A DNA stretch of 64,000 nt from contig CM041548.1 of assembly GCA_023238725.1 (NCBI GenBank), forward strand, positions 17,319,752-17,383,751. Reading direction: 5' to 3'. Below, one piece after another: positions 39,991 to 53,659 of the stretch. The notes under the pieces are model-generated. The model searched no databases, was not told the origin of the DNA, and saw nothing but the letters and a program-made list of their open reading frames with translations. A program made the position numbers and the translations under genes. This DNA is from Scortum barcoo (taxonomy: Eukaryota; Chordata; Actinopteri; Centrarchiformes; Terapontidae). Each line of letters opens with the position of its first letter. Position 1 is the stretch's first letter.

Positions 39991-40104
39991 TAAGGATATT
40001 TTCCAAAATTTCAAGCGATTTTAGATTTGTATGACTGATGTGTTTGCCCAGCCTAGACATTTACCCATCCAATGTGGCTGTCCTCTGATATGATCCAATA
40101 TTCA

Positions 40105-40215
40105 CTCCTTTTTTAGCTCTTTTTTGGTCCTCACCGGTTCCTGAGAGAAACACTGAAATACACATAAACGCTTCCCTATGCTCACCAGCTGTTAGTGTTT
40201 TTCTTTTCCGATCAC
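40105..40215 (+). repeat. dispersed repeat family A, copy 2
   Basis: It contains TTTTTTAGCTCTTTTTTGGT and CCTCACCGGTTCCTGAGAGA, then CTCACCAGCTG. It shares order and wording with the copy near 49.96 kb. Confidence 0.4.
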
Positions 40216-42499
40216 AGTTGCCTCCTGTGTGTGGAAACAACGCTGATGAGAGCAGTGAAAGTGATGTGCAATGGCAAAGTTGTGGGCCATAAAATCAAAA
40301 CAGTGAACTGAAAGATGCGTTTACGGTCTAACGCTCCACAGAGCAGAGGCAAACAGTGTGTGTTCATCACCGAGAGCGAGCCCTCTCACATTACTTGCTG
40401 TCATTTGATCCCTTCTTTCCATAAAAACTTTGATTAGAGCAGCTTCGAACATGTTTTTTTAAATGTAACCGCAATGTACTGAAATAATCTCTTTTTTAGT
40501 TTGCAGGAGGAAACTTCCCGAACAAGATGCATAGACCTCTGTGGGAAACCAAAACTTCTTTGCAGGACACCTCCCAGTGACAGACATTCAATCATAAGTT
40601 CAGTCAAGCCACTTGGAAGAGTCAATCCCACTTATTTGACCGTGAAGGTTTATGATAAATGGGCGGACTTTATGAATAGCTGCTCTATTTAGAGATGGCT
40701 CCATAAAACAAGCAGCCGTCCACTGTTTTATGTTTCATAATAAAACCTAAGGTCAGCGCCGTTTGAAGTCCCAAAATGAGATTCATTCTCTAGTTTTGCA
40801 GGGGCGGCAGTTAATCACTCGTGATGTAAAATGTGCGAAGGTAGAAAATAAGTGAGGCCGGTGTCTAGAGAGTAGAGTCTGGAAAACTTTCGTGGTCGAG
40901 CCGGTTGTTTTACGTATGTACTTCGGGGGCAGAGAACATGCAGTGTTGTGGCCTTTATGTTAACAGAGGAGCTATTTGGGGCTTTGTGAGGACATGAAAG
41001 GTGGCTTTTATATACATGACTGATGGCCCCACACACACACTACTAATGATCCTATCGTCTCTGCAAACTTTCCCTCTCGTTCGGCTTCAAAAGGAGCCGC
41101 CACATGACAGCCATACCTATTGTGGCCCCACCTGTGTATGGGCGGTTCGGCCCCTCCTATTAGTACAGCTGCTTGTCTATATGCGGCAGTATTTGTTCAG
41201 GGCTAAAATTAAATTGCTTTAATGACGGTGTGTTTGACACCGCGTTCTCAAAAGCGGTCCCATTGTCACTGATGATGCAATGTCTGTCTGGCGCAAAAGG
41301 CCCATAGGTGGTCCAGCAATGACAGCGGTGCAGTTGATGGGATTTGTCTGCCTCTGTGTGTGTGTGTGTGCGTGCGTGTGTGCTTGTTCTGTTGTTAATA
41401 GACTACCCGGTGAGCTGCCAGTTGGCTTCATCTCATCACAAGGACCAAAATTTGGCAATTCTCACTCAGGCAGGAAATAAACAAAACATTTGTTGGCACT
41501 TTCCCGTGGTTAAACAATTAAAGGCGCACAATGACATACGAACACACTTCCTCTCCCTCTCTCTCATACATACACACGTGCAGGCTCGCGAACGCAGCAC
41601 CCTCCCAACACATTTCATTTTCAGCGTGCAGCCGAGAAAGGGGAAAGGAAACTGTCATTGATGTGTAAATTCACTATAAATAATTCCTCTCTCATTTCAC
41701 CCAAAAGACCGTCTTGACGCATGTTCACTTCTCCTGCTTTTCAGCTTTACGCCCATCTCTCTTTCCCTCCCTCCTGTATCCATCCCTCCCAGCATCATTA
41801 CTTATGAAGCGCGGTAATGAAAGACTCTCATTTTCAGTGTTTTCCAAGACCCTCCGTCATCTGTCCTCCCTCCCTCTCCCTGCGACGGGCACATTGGATA
41901 AAGTATCCAGCCGTAATGGAAAATGAAAGCGGGGTTGTGGCCTACGCACTCGCGCGGTGTGAAAAACAGGAGAAGTGGAAGAGTCCTCGCCTTGCTCGGC
42001 TCTATATTTATAGGCAGAAAACCTGATTTCAGATCAGTCACGCTAGACTTGCGGCAGACACCTACAGCACACCAGGGGAGGCAGGCAGGCAGACAGTGAG
42101 CTTTTTTTCGACTTCTTTCTTTCTATCCGCTCTTGCAAAGAGTGCATGCTGCGTTTTATTTTCTTTCTCCATGTACCCTTGTTTCTCCATGTACCCTCTG
42201 TTTCTGTGTCTTTATTTACCTCTTCTTCAATTGATGTTCCCCCAGTCAAACACACAAAGGGAGTGCACTTTCTTCACACTGTAAAAGTCTTATGAAGTCA
42301 TTTTGTCGCCTGTCTAATAGTCTTATTTCCCCCAAAAATTGCAAAAAAAAGCACAGCGATTTATGATGCTGGCGCTCACATCTGTGGAATAAAATTGCTA
42401 TGTGCACAGCATTCACAAAGGTGCTTTCTTGGGAGAGCAGCAAGAAAACAAAAATGGGTGAGCCACTATTTATTTTTGTTTACCGGTCTTATATGTGCC

Positions 42500-42725
42500 C
42501 TTTTAATAAGAAGTTACAGCAGCAGCCTGTTAGCTTAGCTTAGTATAAAGACTAGAAACAGCAAAATCCACCTCTGAAGTTCAGCAATTAAGACTTGTTA
42601 ACAGTGTTGTTTGATTAATCCATCAAAAAAACACAAAAAACTGGATCAGTGGTATCAGTTTTTTCACCAAACTCTCAGCAAGAATGCGAATGAGTCAAAG
42701 AAATGTCGAACTATTCCTTTAAAAC
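42500..42725 (+). mobile_element. fold-back MITE-like repeat, copy 5
   Basis: It contains AAGTTACAGCAGCAGCCTG, TTAGCTTAGCTTAGTATAAA and GACTAGAAACAGC. It ends with a right-arm remnant, GTGGTATCAGTTTTTTCACC through GTCGAACTATTCCTTTAAA, which is the family terminus. The 116-codon open frame over this region is a shadow. Confidence 0.65.
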
Positions 42726-43915
42726 TATATTTTTACACAGGGTCCCTCTTACGAAAGATTTTAGATACCTCAGTTCATATTCTTAATGGTGCAATTAGTC
42801 AAATGACCAAAAATCTGTGGACATGCAGCGACTTTGGGTTTTTTTGGCGGGGCCTGAGGGATCTGGGCCTCGAGGTGCATCACGTTGAGTCAGTTAAGGC
42901 CTCCGTCTTAAAATATATCAAAAGATCATTTACCAACTCTCCAAGACACAAGTCGTAATTTCCCTCATCTGCTCTCCTTTCCCTCTCATCCTCCACAGTC
43001 AATCTAATCATTACACGTTACACACATCCTTCAGATCAAACCCAGCTCTGCGTGCTGTCCTTAGCTCCCTTTTTCCGAGTCCTCGCTTCTCTCAGCAGCA
43101 GAGGGGAGCTCTTTTTTTTTTTTTTTTTCCCCCAGTCTTTCGCCTCCTCGTCGTACGGAGGCAAGAGGGCGTCTGACTTCATGTTCGTGTTCCTGCGCCG
43201 CTGTGCTTTTAGCCTAATGGACAGACAGCTGTGCTCCCATTTCTATATATAACTAACGACCCCACATGATGAAGTCTGTCACACCCTCTCTCCGGCTACT
43301 ACTGACCACTGTGTGAGTGTCCAAGGACTACCGCGTGAATGACTAAGTGCACTCGTGTGTGGGTTTGTACTGCGAAGGGGCCCAAAAACACAAATTTAAT
43401 CTGCAGTGTTTTTGTACTTTTTTTTTTTTCAAGGGCTTTTTTTTTTTTTTGGTTGCTGCTTTTATTTAATCGTTCTGAGCCAAACATGGAAAGTGTGGTC
43501 TTATGTACAAATAAAGCTACATTAAACAGATTTAGCGGAAAGCACTTTGATAAGCCTAGCTGGAACTACTTAAAATACGGTATTTAATGTAGCTTTAATC
43601 TGCATAAAACCACAATTTGTTATTAAATGGTGGCAGGATACAAAAAAAAAAAACAAAAGCCTCTTCAGTCCTTTTCAGTTTCAGTCCAGTTTTTTCCAAG
43701 AAAACAAATAGCAGAAAATATAGATATAGATATAGATCTATTCATTATAGTATCCTTGGATTCAGACTGGTTTAGAGGTCTTAAAAGTGAGAAACAAACT
43801 GAATCTCATTAAGGCACCTTGATTCTTTCTGGCCTTTTGTGTAATGAAAAGAACACGATTAAGGCTACAAACCCCCTTTTATTTATTTTTTATATTTACA
43901 TTACGTCGGCGTATT

Positions 43916-43937
43916 TGTGTGTGTGTGTGTGTGTGTG
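43916..43937 (+). repeat. (TG)11 microsatellite
   Basis: A GT run of about 22 bases, with a (TAGATA)n patch about 200 bp upstream at 43720-43738. Confidence 0.9.
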
Positions 43938-44149
43938 CACGAGTGCTGGATTGAGGTATAAATGTAACGGTGTTAAGGGATCAGCTGGAAGTGGTTCCGT
44001 ATCCGTTCAGATTAGAGAGCTTAGTCCTCCCGTCTCTGTGTAATTAACGAGAGACGGAGGGGAAGAAACAGATAAAGACAAAGACGCAGAGAGGGAAGTA
44101 AGTACGCATGGAGAGCGGTATTAAAAGAAAGTATTAAAGGCGCGTGCGT

Positions 44150-44150
<1 letters not shown>

Positions 44151-44190
<40 letters not shown>
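44151..44190 (+). repeat. (CA)20 microsatellite
   Basis: An uninterrupted 40-base CA run, the longest dinucleotide repeat in the window. Confidence 0.95.
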
Positions 44191-44193
<3 letters not shown>

Positions 44194-45451
44194 AGGAACA
44201 CACTCAGCAGAGGAGGAGATTGTGTGTAATGACAGGGTGCCTGGTGGGCAGTGTATTTGTGTACATGATGAGCGTGTGTGCAGCGGTGCAGCGAGTCCAG
44301 AACCAACAGCAGATAGGATATAAAAGGGTCGGACTGGATGTGCGGTTTGTCTAGCAGAGTTCAGGACCTCTATAAAGTCAACAGGGATAATAACTGCAGG
44401 ACGGCAGGAATGCAGCCGCACGAGGCCACAAAAATCTGCATGTACGCAAACGCACACATCTGTAAAATCTGTGGTAACAGTGCATCGTCAGTGGTTTTGA
44501 GATAACAGGCTCGATAGGTGTTCTTCAAGATGAGTGGTTTGCAATCTTTTTGGCTTTCGAATATAATAAAATAAGTCAATGTTTCAAAGTCTGGGTTGTT
44601 TTGTTTGTTGTTTTCAAAGTTCCTCAATAAATGACCTGAATTTAAAACACCAAAACTACACTTTGGATATCTAATTTTTAGAAATATACTTTTTTTTGTT
44701 TCAATAAAACCAAAAAGTATTTAGCAAACTGGAGACAGATTTTTGGGTGATAACGAGAAGATGTGATGTGATGTAACAAAATCCAAGTATAACAAGAAAA
44801 GGTCGACCGGGTTAGATGGATACAAAGAAAAGGTGGGCTGTGACAGTAGCAGGTGTGCATCAGGTGATTCTGGTGCTGTTAATGCCGTGAGAGGTGTTAA
44901 ATAGTCTTAATTTAAAAGGTGAAAATGTGAGTTGTCGCCAGCCTTAATAGCATTGTTAATGAATTGATACTATACCACACAGGGAGAGAGGCGGCTGCAT
45001 TAACAAACCCCTGTCTGCTTGATTATTTTTAAATACATTATACAATGTTTTTCAATGTTTACAATGTCTTTGAGGCACAGGGGTCAGAAAATGTTTAAAT
45101 CAGGGTGTCATAATATAAAGCAGCTTAAAAACGGGACTATATAGACAGATTCATTATGATGAGAGAAGAATTTAATTGTCACTCAATGAGTCGCTCGGTG
45201 CGCTGTCACATTGGGAGAGCAATCGCATCCAAATGCAAAGGGAGAAAAAAAAAAAAAAAAAAAATCACTCCTTTTTAGCCCAGCACTCGAGCCCTCAACA
45301 GTAATGACTCTTGGTAACTGAGGAAAAGACAAAGCTGCGGCGTGGCAGAAAATCCATTAGCGAGTCTGCTGCGAGATAGCAAAGAGACACAGAGGAATGG
45401 TGGCTTTTGATACTGTGCGGCCGACTGCAGACCGGAGGCATCAGAAATAAC

Positions 45452-45565
45452 TGCCTTGCCTTTTTCTTCTTTTTTTTTTTTCCACGAGCAGTCTGAGAAG
45501 GCTGGCAATGCCTTGCCTTTTTTTCTTCTTTTTTTTTTTTCCACGAGAGTCTGAGAAGGCTGGCA
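45452..45565 (+). repeat. 57-bp tandem duplication
   Basis: Two adjacent copies (45452-45508 and 45509-45565) each run TGCCTTGCC, a T-rich tract, CCACGAG and GTCTGAGAAGGCTGGCA. They differ only by a CA indel after CCACGAG and by T-run length. This is a recent local duplication in intron 1. Confidence 0.9.
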
Positions 45566-48500
45566 GCCGTTATCCCCCATGTCTGAACCTCAGTGGATGA
45601 CTAATATCTCAAACACTCCTTGGTGAGCCAGGGCGTGTGTGTGTGTTTAGGTCAGGGCATGAGTCTAAATAAGAGAGAAGGTGTGGGTTGTGTTTGGGGA
45701 TTGGACCAGTGACGCCTGTCACGATACCGCAGTGTTGACAGGAATACTGGTAACGTTTCAGTCCCTGTTGTTGCACTGCTCCCGTTAATCCACCTTTAAA
45801 AGCCTCCTTTTAGCTTTAAATATAAAAGTTTTATCCTTTATTTTTCAAGGTGTTTAAAAAATAAGGATTTTTAACGTGAACAGCTGTCAATTTCTATTTT
45901 TTTTTACTACTTGGGGGTTATTTTATGCTTTTTATGAGACAGTACACAGTAGAGCGCTGTAAGTAAATTAAGTGAGAGACAGACTGGGACTCACATGCAA
46001 CAAAGGTCCCCAGCCAGTAAAAACTAATTTAAAGTATTTAATTCATGACAAAAATAAGCAATAATAAAAGTTAAGAAAACATATTTTAAAACACATTTTG
46101 CAGGTTGCTAAAACAAACTACACCCACTTTCCCACAAACCAGTGAGACGAGCATTGAGGAGAAAATCTGGGAGGTCTGTGGTGTAACTGACACCCAACCC
46201 GTAGGCTCACAACAGCATCATTACCGATTAAAAAAAAAAAACAAGGTGTAAGATTATGTGCAACTCTCAAAGACACTTTTCATTTGCTTGCACTCCAGTC
46301 AAACGTAATAACCTTTCACACTTTGGCTTTCAAGGATAATTACCTCGAATGTCATTGCAGCAGAATCGTAGCCAATAATTAACCCAGGCAGCGCATTTTA
46401 ACAGCAACACAAGATCATTTATAACTTCCTGAAGAATGAGACACAACCAAACTCCATGGCAAGGCAAAAAAAGGGTTTACAACCTTCTCAAGAGGAAAAG
46501 GACACAGTGACAGTGAGATTCGCATGTCGGTCCATGTGTTTGTTTGATGCCGTTTCAGTTCCGCTGCAGACCGTCAAAAGTCCTGCTGTAGTTTACTTGC
46601 ATTTCTTCTTCTGACTTCTCTCGAGTCTTTGCTGGGTCTGTAAGCAGAACAGCTCCTCTTTTTCCTTCCTGTCTAAATATAAAACCATTTACCAGTTTTG
46701 CTGCACTGTGATCCCATTCAAGATGTGTGCAACTGTTCAATATTTCAGATTTTCATGCCGGCCGCTGCCAATACACACACTGCAGCAGTTTACTTTCTTT
46801 TTTATTTCTTCTTTGCACGCGCTGTATTATTCTACACCCTCTTCAGATGTCATTTCAGCTTCAGCATCTTGTTTGGAGGTAGGTGCGTTAGATCGCCATC
46901 AAGGTGCTGAAAGATGAGGAAACAGAGAGGGCGTGAGCGGGGGAACATGAGATGGATAAGGAGGAGTGACTGAAGGAGAGGGCTGATCTGTCCATCTGCC
47001 GTTAAGACGGCCGGTGACAGCAGCTGATAACAGCTGCAGGAGAAAGGATTTAACATCTGGATACACCTTCTCTTTCTCTTGTTGACTTATGCCTCTCTCG
47101 CACACATGCACACGCCAATCCATCTTTCTTTTTCTTGACGCAGAGATTATTGAAATGAAAGGAAAAGATGAAGACAGAAGGAGAAAGAGGAGAATACGGC
47201 GAGGATTATGGGCCCTGTTGCTTCCGTGAGACAGCGCCGACACGTCCTCCGCACAAAGATGAGCGCGAACAATCTTGTCTCCCTCCCTCGTTCGGTTTCT
47301 CTCTCCGTTTACTGTAAGGGGATACTAGTCGAGCTCATTCCTCTGCACACTGAAACCTGAACTCTCTATTTAGCCTCCTGCCTTTCGCTCTGCCTGTCTT
47401 TTTTTATTTCTCTGCATCTTTTATCCCCCCTCCCTTTCCATACCCTCTAATCTTAACATCCTTCACTTGTCTCATTCTTTAAATTTGGTACTATAATGTC
47501 CAAATAATGTCTTTTTTTCCAATTAAAATATTTCTTTTCGACCTCCCCCTGCTTCTGCCTCTGTCTGATGGCATGTTTAATGTGGGTTTCAGCCCAGCGC
47601 CTGACCCATTGCCTGTAGACATAGCTGTAGTTTTGTGACTTTCTCTCTCTCTCCTCCAACCCTCCCTCCCCCTTCCCCCACCCTGAATCCCAGAGGCTGC
47701 AGCAGCTGGCCACGTACGTATCTCTCTCCCTCTACGTCTTTCCCTTATCCTCTCTCGTTCCCTTTTCTCCCCCCCACCATCTTTCACGCTCATCGTCTCA
47801 TTCCCTCAAATTTGTCCTCCGTCCGTCTCGCACCGTGTTACGCGTCCTGATACCCCCCCGCTGTTTGTCCAGTAAGATGTTGTGCTGGAAGCTGCATATA
47901 CATATTACATATTCGCTTCACATACAGTGCAGTATGAGTCTTTTATTTTGTAGCTTCCATAAAGGTGAGTTTAAAGGTGAGTTGAAGCAGTTGATCCAGG
48001 CCATAGAAAATGCATATCCATAAAATATAATGTGTAAGCTATTGCAGTAGTTGAGTTAGCAGCAGAGAAATTGGCAGAGAGGGCAGTTTTTGTAATTTGC
48101 ATAGTGTTTGAATCACGTGGCGTTATTCTCACCTGATTTGTTTTTGACAGTTGGCAAGGAATCAGCAACAAGTATTAATGCTGCCATAGTTTCAGCCTAA
48201 GTATATAGAATATATTAAAAGGTAAAATAAGTAAGATTTCCCAAAAACAACCTTTGGGCAGTGGTGTGAGGCCCCCAGCCAACAACTAGTGAGGTGTGAG
48301 ACTCTATAACAATGCAGCGAACAGTTGCCAGATTTTAAGCACACAGGACTACCAGAAGTAAGCAACTTTGAATATTGTATCCTACCCGCTACACCTTTAA
48401 GTGTTTTTGGGGAGCATTTATTGGGAACGTTGTGATCTCAGGGTACAATATGCATCTTAGGTTTACTGGCATCCGTCTTTAAATCTCTATACTAACTCTC

Positions 48501-49193
48501 ACTCTTAATATGTGCATTTTTCATTGCGGAGTGGCGGCGACGTGTGAATGTCATTTTGTTGTTGTTGTTGGTGAAGCGTTATTGCTTTGATCGCCAGTGT
48601 ACGGATGTGTGTGCGCGCTGACATTACCGAGACAGTCACTTCTGTCACTCAGGTCTCGTTGAGCCCGATGAGGTGAGACGCGAGAATGAAAAGTATTGAC
48701 AGTGGCCCGTTAGTGCTGTGGCGGCTAATCCATAACCTCGGTCAACCACACACTCGTGCACTCGGAGAGGGACAAACACACACAGACACACACACACACA
48801 TACCAGAGCACACGCGCTCTGCTGACATCTGACCTTTTACAGGAAGCAGAGTGGAGACCGACTGACCAGAAGCCGCTGTCAATCAAGAAGCATCCACCCT
48901 CCCTCCTCCCTCCATCCCTCATCTCTCCGCTTTCACCCAGTCGATATTCATTAAATAGTCAGTGTTTAGTGGACACGGGGAACGAAGGGATGAGGCGGAA
49001 AGGAAAGAAGAGTGAGGAGCAGCTTTGTTTATTGTAGAAATAAATAAAAATCACACGCAAAGACAAAGCGCAGGGTGAGAAGAAGTGTAACAGAGAATCG
49101 AGTCAGGGAGGAAGAAGCTGATGTGTGTATAAGTTGGAGAAAAGGGGCCAGGAAATGATAGGGTTGAGGAAAAGCAGATTTGCTTATCAGACG

Positions 49194-49218
49194 ACACACA
49201 CACACACACACACACACA
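49194..49218 (+). repeat. (AC)12 microsatellite
   Basis: A CA run, followed about 250 bp later by a GT run at 49469-49489. Confidence 0.9.
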
Positions 49219-49954
49219 TCTGCAGTCTGCAACTCAGAATGGTGCCATCTTAGTAAACACAGCTTTGATGATAGTGGTATCACACTGAGCCCAATGCCTT
49301 GCCATGAAGAGAGAGAGCTTGCTGTGTTTGTGTGTTTGTGTGTGAGAGAGAGACACTGGGTGGGTGTGAGAAACTGTGTGCCCTGTGTCTCCATTTATGT
49401 CACTCTATGAGACCGTGGCTATCTGAGACAAAAATATAAAAAAAGGATAGCAGTATGAAGACGTCATCTGTGTGTGTGTGTGTGTGTGTCCTGACTACAC
49501 AATCAACTCTTATCCTTCTACATGGATTGGCTCCATATTGGATGTTTAATATTTAACTATATCTGTCATTCCAGGAGACTGGGGGGATTGGAAAAATGTG
49601 AGAGGAAGCAGTGTGTGCATTGACATGCAAACACACACACGTGCACACACATGCACAGAGCAGTGATGACTTCTACAGATATATGTGTACACACAATCAT
49701 AATCTTTCATCGGTAAAACACACCCAATGTGCAGTCAAGAGCATACAAATGAGATGAAAATATATTCAGACAACACCAGTGTCAGAGCGCTAAGCACACT
49801 GTGTTTCTGCAGATTGTACACACGCCACATATTTGAAAGGTTGAACTTGTTTGCAAATGGCCGCTTGTTTACACACCCAGCGGACACAGAGCAACACTAT
49901 CATTCATTCGGAGTTTGTGACTGCAACTAATGAACTGTAAGTCCAGCACTGACT

Positions 49955-50065
49955 CTGACTCTGCTTTTAGCTCAGTTTTGGTCTCTACCAGTTCCTGAGG
50001 GAAATGCTAGTTGCCAACCCTGTCTGCCTGCTGTGTGGTGCTAATCACTTTGGTGTCTCTCCAGA
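49955..50065 (+). repeat. dispersed repeat family A, copy 3
   Basis: It contains CTGCTTTTAGCTCAGTTTTG and GTCTCTACCAGTTCCTGAGG, clearly related to the copy near 40.1 kb and, in reverse, to the one near 10.9 kb. Confidence 0.4.
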
Positions 50066-53000
50066 TTAACATACACATCTATAGGACCCTGTGCATGTGT
50101 GTATGTATATTCCAGACATACCCTTTCACATGCCTATTTAATCCATTACTATTAGTATTATTATAATACTGATTATAGCAGCTTTAAATGTAAGGCTTTG
50201 CTGCTTTTTATATAATTGCAGGTTGAATGTCATTGGGTTGAGCAAAAACACAGATTTATAGATGTTGCTTTGGTCTTTCGGAAATTGTGATGTGCATATT
50301 CACTTACTTCTATCACTTTATACACTAAAGAATTACTGAAAAAAAGTATTAGATTGAACATAATAAACATAATTCAAAGCTAGTTGCGCAGTACACAATA
50401 TATCATTCTTAGTTGAGTGCTTACACCATATCTACTGTTTTCATTTAAATATGTACTTTGACAGAACAATAATCTACCAGTATATTTGGTTTGTAATGTA
50501 ATCTAATGTAATCCACATTCACACACAGCAGATCCGTGCACATTCACAATGAGGGCCCCCAGACAGCAATCATGCAGTCTGTCATCCGGTGCACATCCTC
50601 CCTTTGTTGTACTGTCAGTGCAGGTCCATGCGTGCACACCGCAGCGCTGAACCTATACTGTATGCATGCTTTCCCAACATTAATATCCAGGGAGGACATT
50701 CCTTGCCACCACGCACAATGACATCCGTGCAATCACACACACATAAATACACAGTGAGTCATTGTTATTTATCTGGGTTTACCGACCAGCCAACCCCCAA
50801 TCACAGACACACTAAACCGGTTACTCACTCACACACATGCAAATGCTCATTTTTTTCACGTCTGTATTGCAAACCGGAGACGTATTTAAAGGGCCGGCAC
50901 ACCAAAAATCTTGTAGGTATCGGGGATGTGACAACATACACTGTGAAACTGTTAAATGTGTCATCAGAGAATTTGCAGGTTATACAGAAGTAGCTACAGC
51001 TTTTCCAAGAACAGCCATTCCTGTATGCTTATAGTGCTCCATGTGATCCATGATTGATTTTCCAAGGGCTGCAACAAACAATTATTTGCCTTAAAGATTA
51101 TACTGCCGATTTGTTGTTAATTGTCCAAAAAAAATTCACTTCTAACCTTGCAGCTGTTTAGTTTACTATCGCTAACACAGGAAAATACAGGTATTTTCTA
51201 ATTTGAGAGGCTGGAACATGCACATTCTTGGCGTTTTCCACAAAAATCAAAGGTTGCTAATGACTTTTCTCCTGACTGCCCGATTGATCAAGAGCCTAAG
51301 TGTTTAATCTCTGATGTGGGACTTTAAACCCATATATACACAGATACATATTCACGCATAGAAGTGCTCATTTAGCACAGCGTTATAATCCAGAGCACAC
51401 ACATATGCAGGCACAAAGCTACACTTTCTTCATGTTTTCCAGTGGAGTTTATACGGCAGAGAGGACAGCAACACACACATGCCTACTCAAAAGAAAGATG
51501 CTGAGACAAAGGGCAGACAAGTAGAGAAGAAAGAAGGGGAGAGAGAGATAGAGGGGGCGAGCGAAGGAGAGACACAGCAGGCCCGGTCGTTTGTTGTTGG
51601 AAACAAAGTGCTGTTAAATGATTTACTTGTTCCCTGCATTTAAGTACAGTCCCTCATTAAGGAACAGCAGCCAGCAGACTGGCTGGCTAGACTGCTGGGT
51701 TGCAGACAAACTAGCTCGTGTGCCGGCGTACACATTCCACTGCTTCGTGCATGCATAAGCGGACTGTCAAAAAAACGCACACATGCACAAACACACACAC
51801 CAACAGCAGGAACAGAGAGAGAAGTGGGTCAGACTAACCAGATCAGTCTCAATGCATTGGCAACGTTCAAGGTCTCCCACTGTCTTACATTAGATACTAT
51901 ACATGCAAACACACTCGGCGCTTGCAAACATGCAAACATAGCCAGGAGAAATATTAATGTATTCGCACACCAACATGCCCAAACGCAAGATTTTACCCTC
52001 GGAGGAGTAAATATGTTGACTTTTGAACGCAACACAGACTCACTCTTACACATTCGTTTACCCCCTTTGCTCAAACACACGAATACACAGAGGGGTTTGT
52101 GCGTTTTTACAGATGCAATCTACAAATTCATTTACTCCATGCATAACTGAATGAACGTGTTTACCTAAATCCCCAGCTCAGAACAAGATTTGGACACAAA
52201 ATCCCTCAGAGACACATTGTGCAAAGCTCTTTAACCGTCGTGACGGATATTTTTGCTCGGGAGACTCATTTCAAATGTATATCGACGCTCCACGCTGGAG
52301 ATTCACACTGCGGCGGATGCACGCAGATCCATCACACGCCCACGCACACATGCATACGTACAGCAGCGGCGACGGCAAAGCTCTATCAACAGGTGGAGGA
52401 ATATCAGAGCGGAGCCGTTGCCAAACAAGGCTGCCTTTCAGTAAACTGACGCTGCTGTTCGTGTATGCATGCATGCGTGTGTGTGTGTCTGTTTGGCATG
52501 TTATGACACATTCATATTGAATATACGCTCACACAGTGACATCCATTCAGATCTTGATGTCCAGGGCTGAGTGTGGCGGTGTTAAATGATGCCAACATCA
52601 GCAATAAAATCCCAATTTTCTCATTCAGGGAGCACAAGAGGCCTGCGTCTCGTCACTCACGGAGGGTTAAATAAATGACTAAGCGGGCGAGAAGATTAAT
52701 GGCAGGCATATTTTACACTGACTGTTCCTTCTGCAAATAAACAAGCAGAGAGCTGAAAGCAGGAAGGAGGGGAGGGAGGAAGAAGAAGAAGAGGAGAGAG
52801 CATGCAGGATAGGAGAAAGGAGGAGGGTGCAGTGGGGTGATGAGATGAGGAGAGCGAGGGGAAAGTCTCCCATAAGGGCCTGTTTGTTTCCCCATCTGTT
52901 TACTCCACAGTCCTTCACCGCGAGACCGTTACACCGCTCGCTCGTTGCCGTTCCACTTAGCGGATGAAGGCGAGCATTGATGCAGGGGTTTCCATGTGGC

Positions 53001-53245
53001 TTCTTTTTCATAGCGCGAGCATGAAATATGAGCATAAAGTGGTGGAGCTCGCCCGGGTGACGTACAGCAGCAGCCAGCGGGAGTAGCGCACTCAAAATTT
53101 CTTACTTTGGCACGGGTTCAGGCCCTCTTGTCTACAACACAAATCAATAGAGAACAGAGATTAAGGCGTATTTACTTATGAGCTCAGTGATGGATATATT
53201 TTCCGACATACAGTAGCTATCTGTAGTGGTGCCAACATTTCCGTT

Positions 53246-53265
53246 GGGGGGGTGGGGGGGGGGGG
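53246..53265 (+). repeat. G-rich run
   Basis: Seven G, one T, then twelve G. It could form a G-quadruplex and is a likely place for sequencing length errors. Confidence 0.9.
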
Positions 53266-53659
53266 TAAAAAATCTAGGAAGATTTATTGCTGCACATAAT
53301 CTGTGCCATTATGATTAAACATCAGAAATGAAAAGCTGCAAAAATCCTGGTTTATTTTATGTATGACAGATGTTAAATATCATATATCAAGAGAGGCGCG
53401 CATCGTCACACTGGCAGGCTATTTTTTTGGCTCTGTTTGCGATCATTTAGTGATTTCAGATGGGGGTTGCTGCTTTTCTGTCGCCATCTTCCACAGATCA
53501 ATTTTTTTCATTCTTATAATCTGTTTTTTATTTACAAAAGTAGGTTATTTTAATAAACATCTGTGTATTAGCATATACCACTAAACTCTCCTCTAAGTTG
53601 TTTCAGGCCCATCAGCTGCCCATAAATCTTTAAAAAGATAAGAAATGTATGTATGTACC

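Larger units (their letters stand above)
37083..53640. other. intron 1, distal segment
   Basis: Non-coding. It contains fold-back repeat copies near 39.8 and 42.6 kb, dispersed-repeat copies near 40.1 and 50.0 kb, a 57-bp tandem duplication at 45452-45565, several CA/GT microsatellites and a G-rich run at 53246-53265. Nothing supports a gene. Confidence 0.55.

Noticed and set aside
42611..42958. Plus-strand 115-codon open frame
   Set aside because: Its first half is the end of a fold-back repeat copy and the rest has no recognisable protein features.
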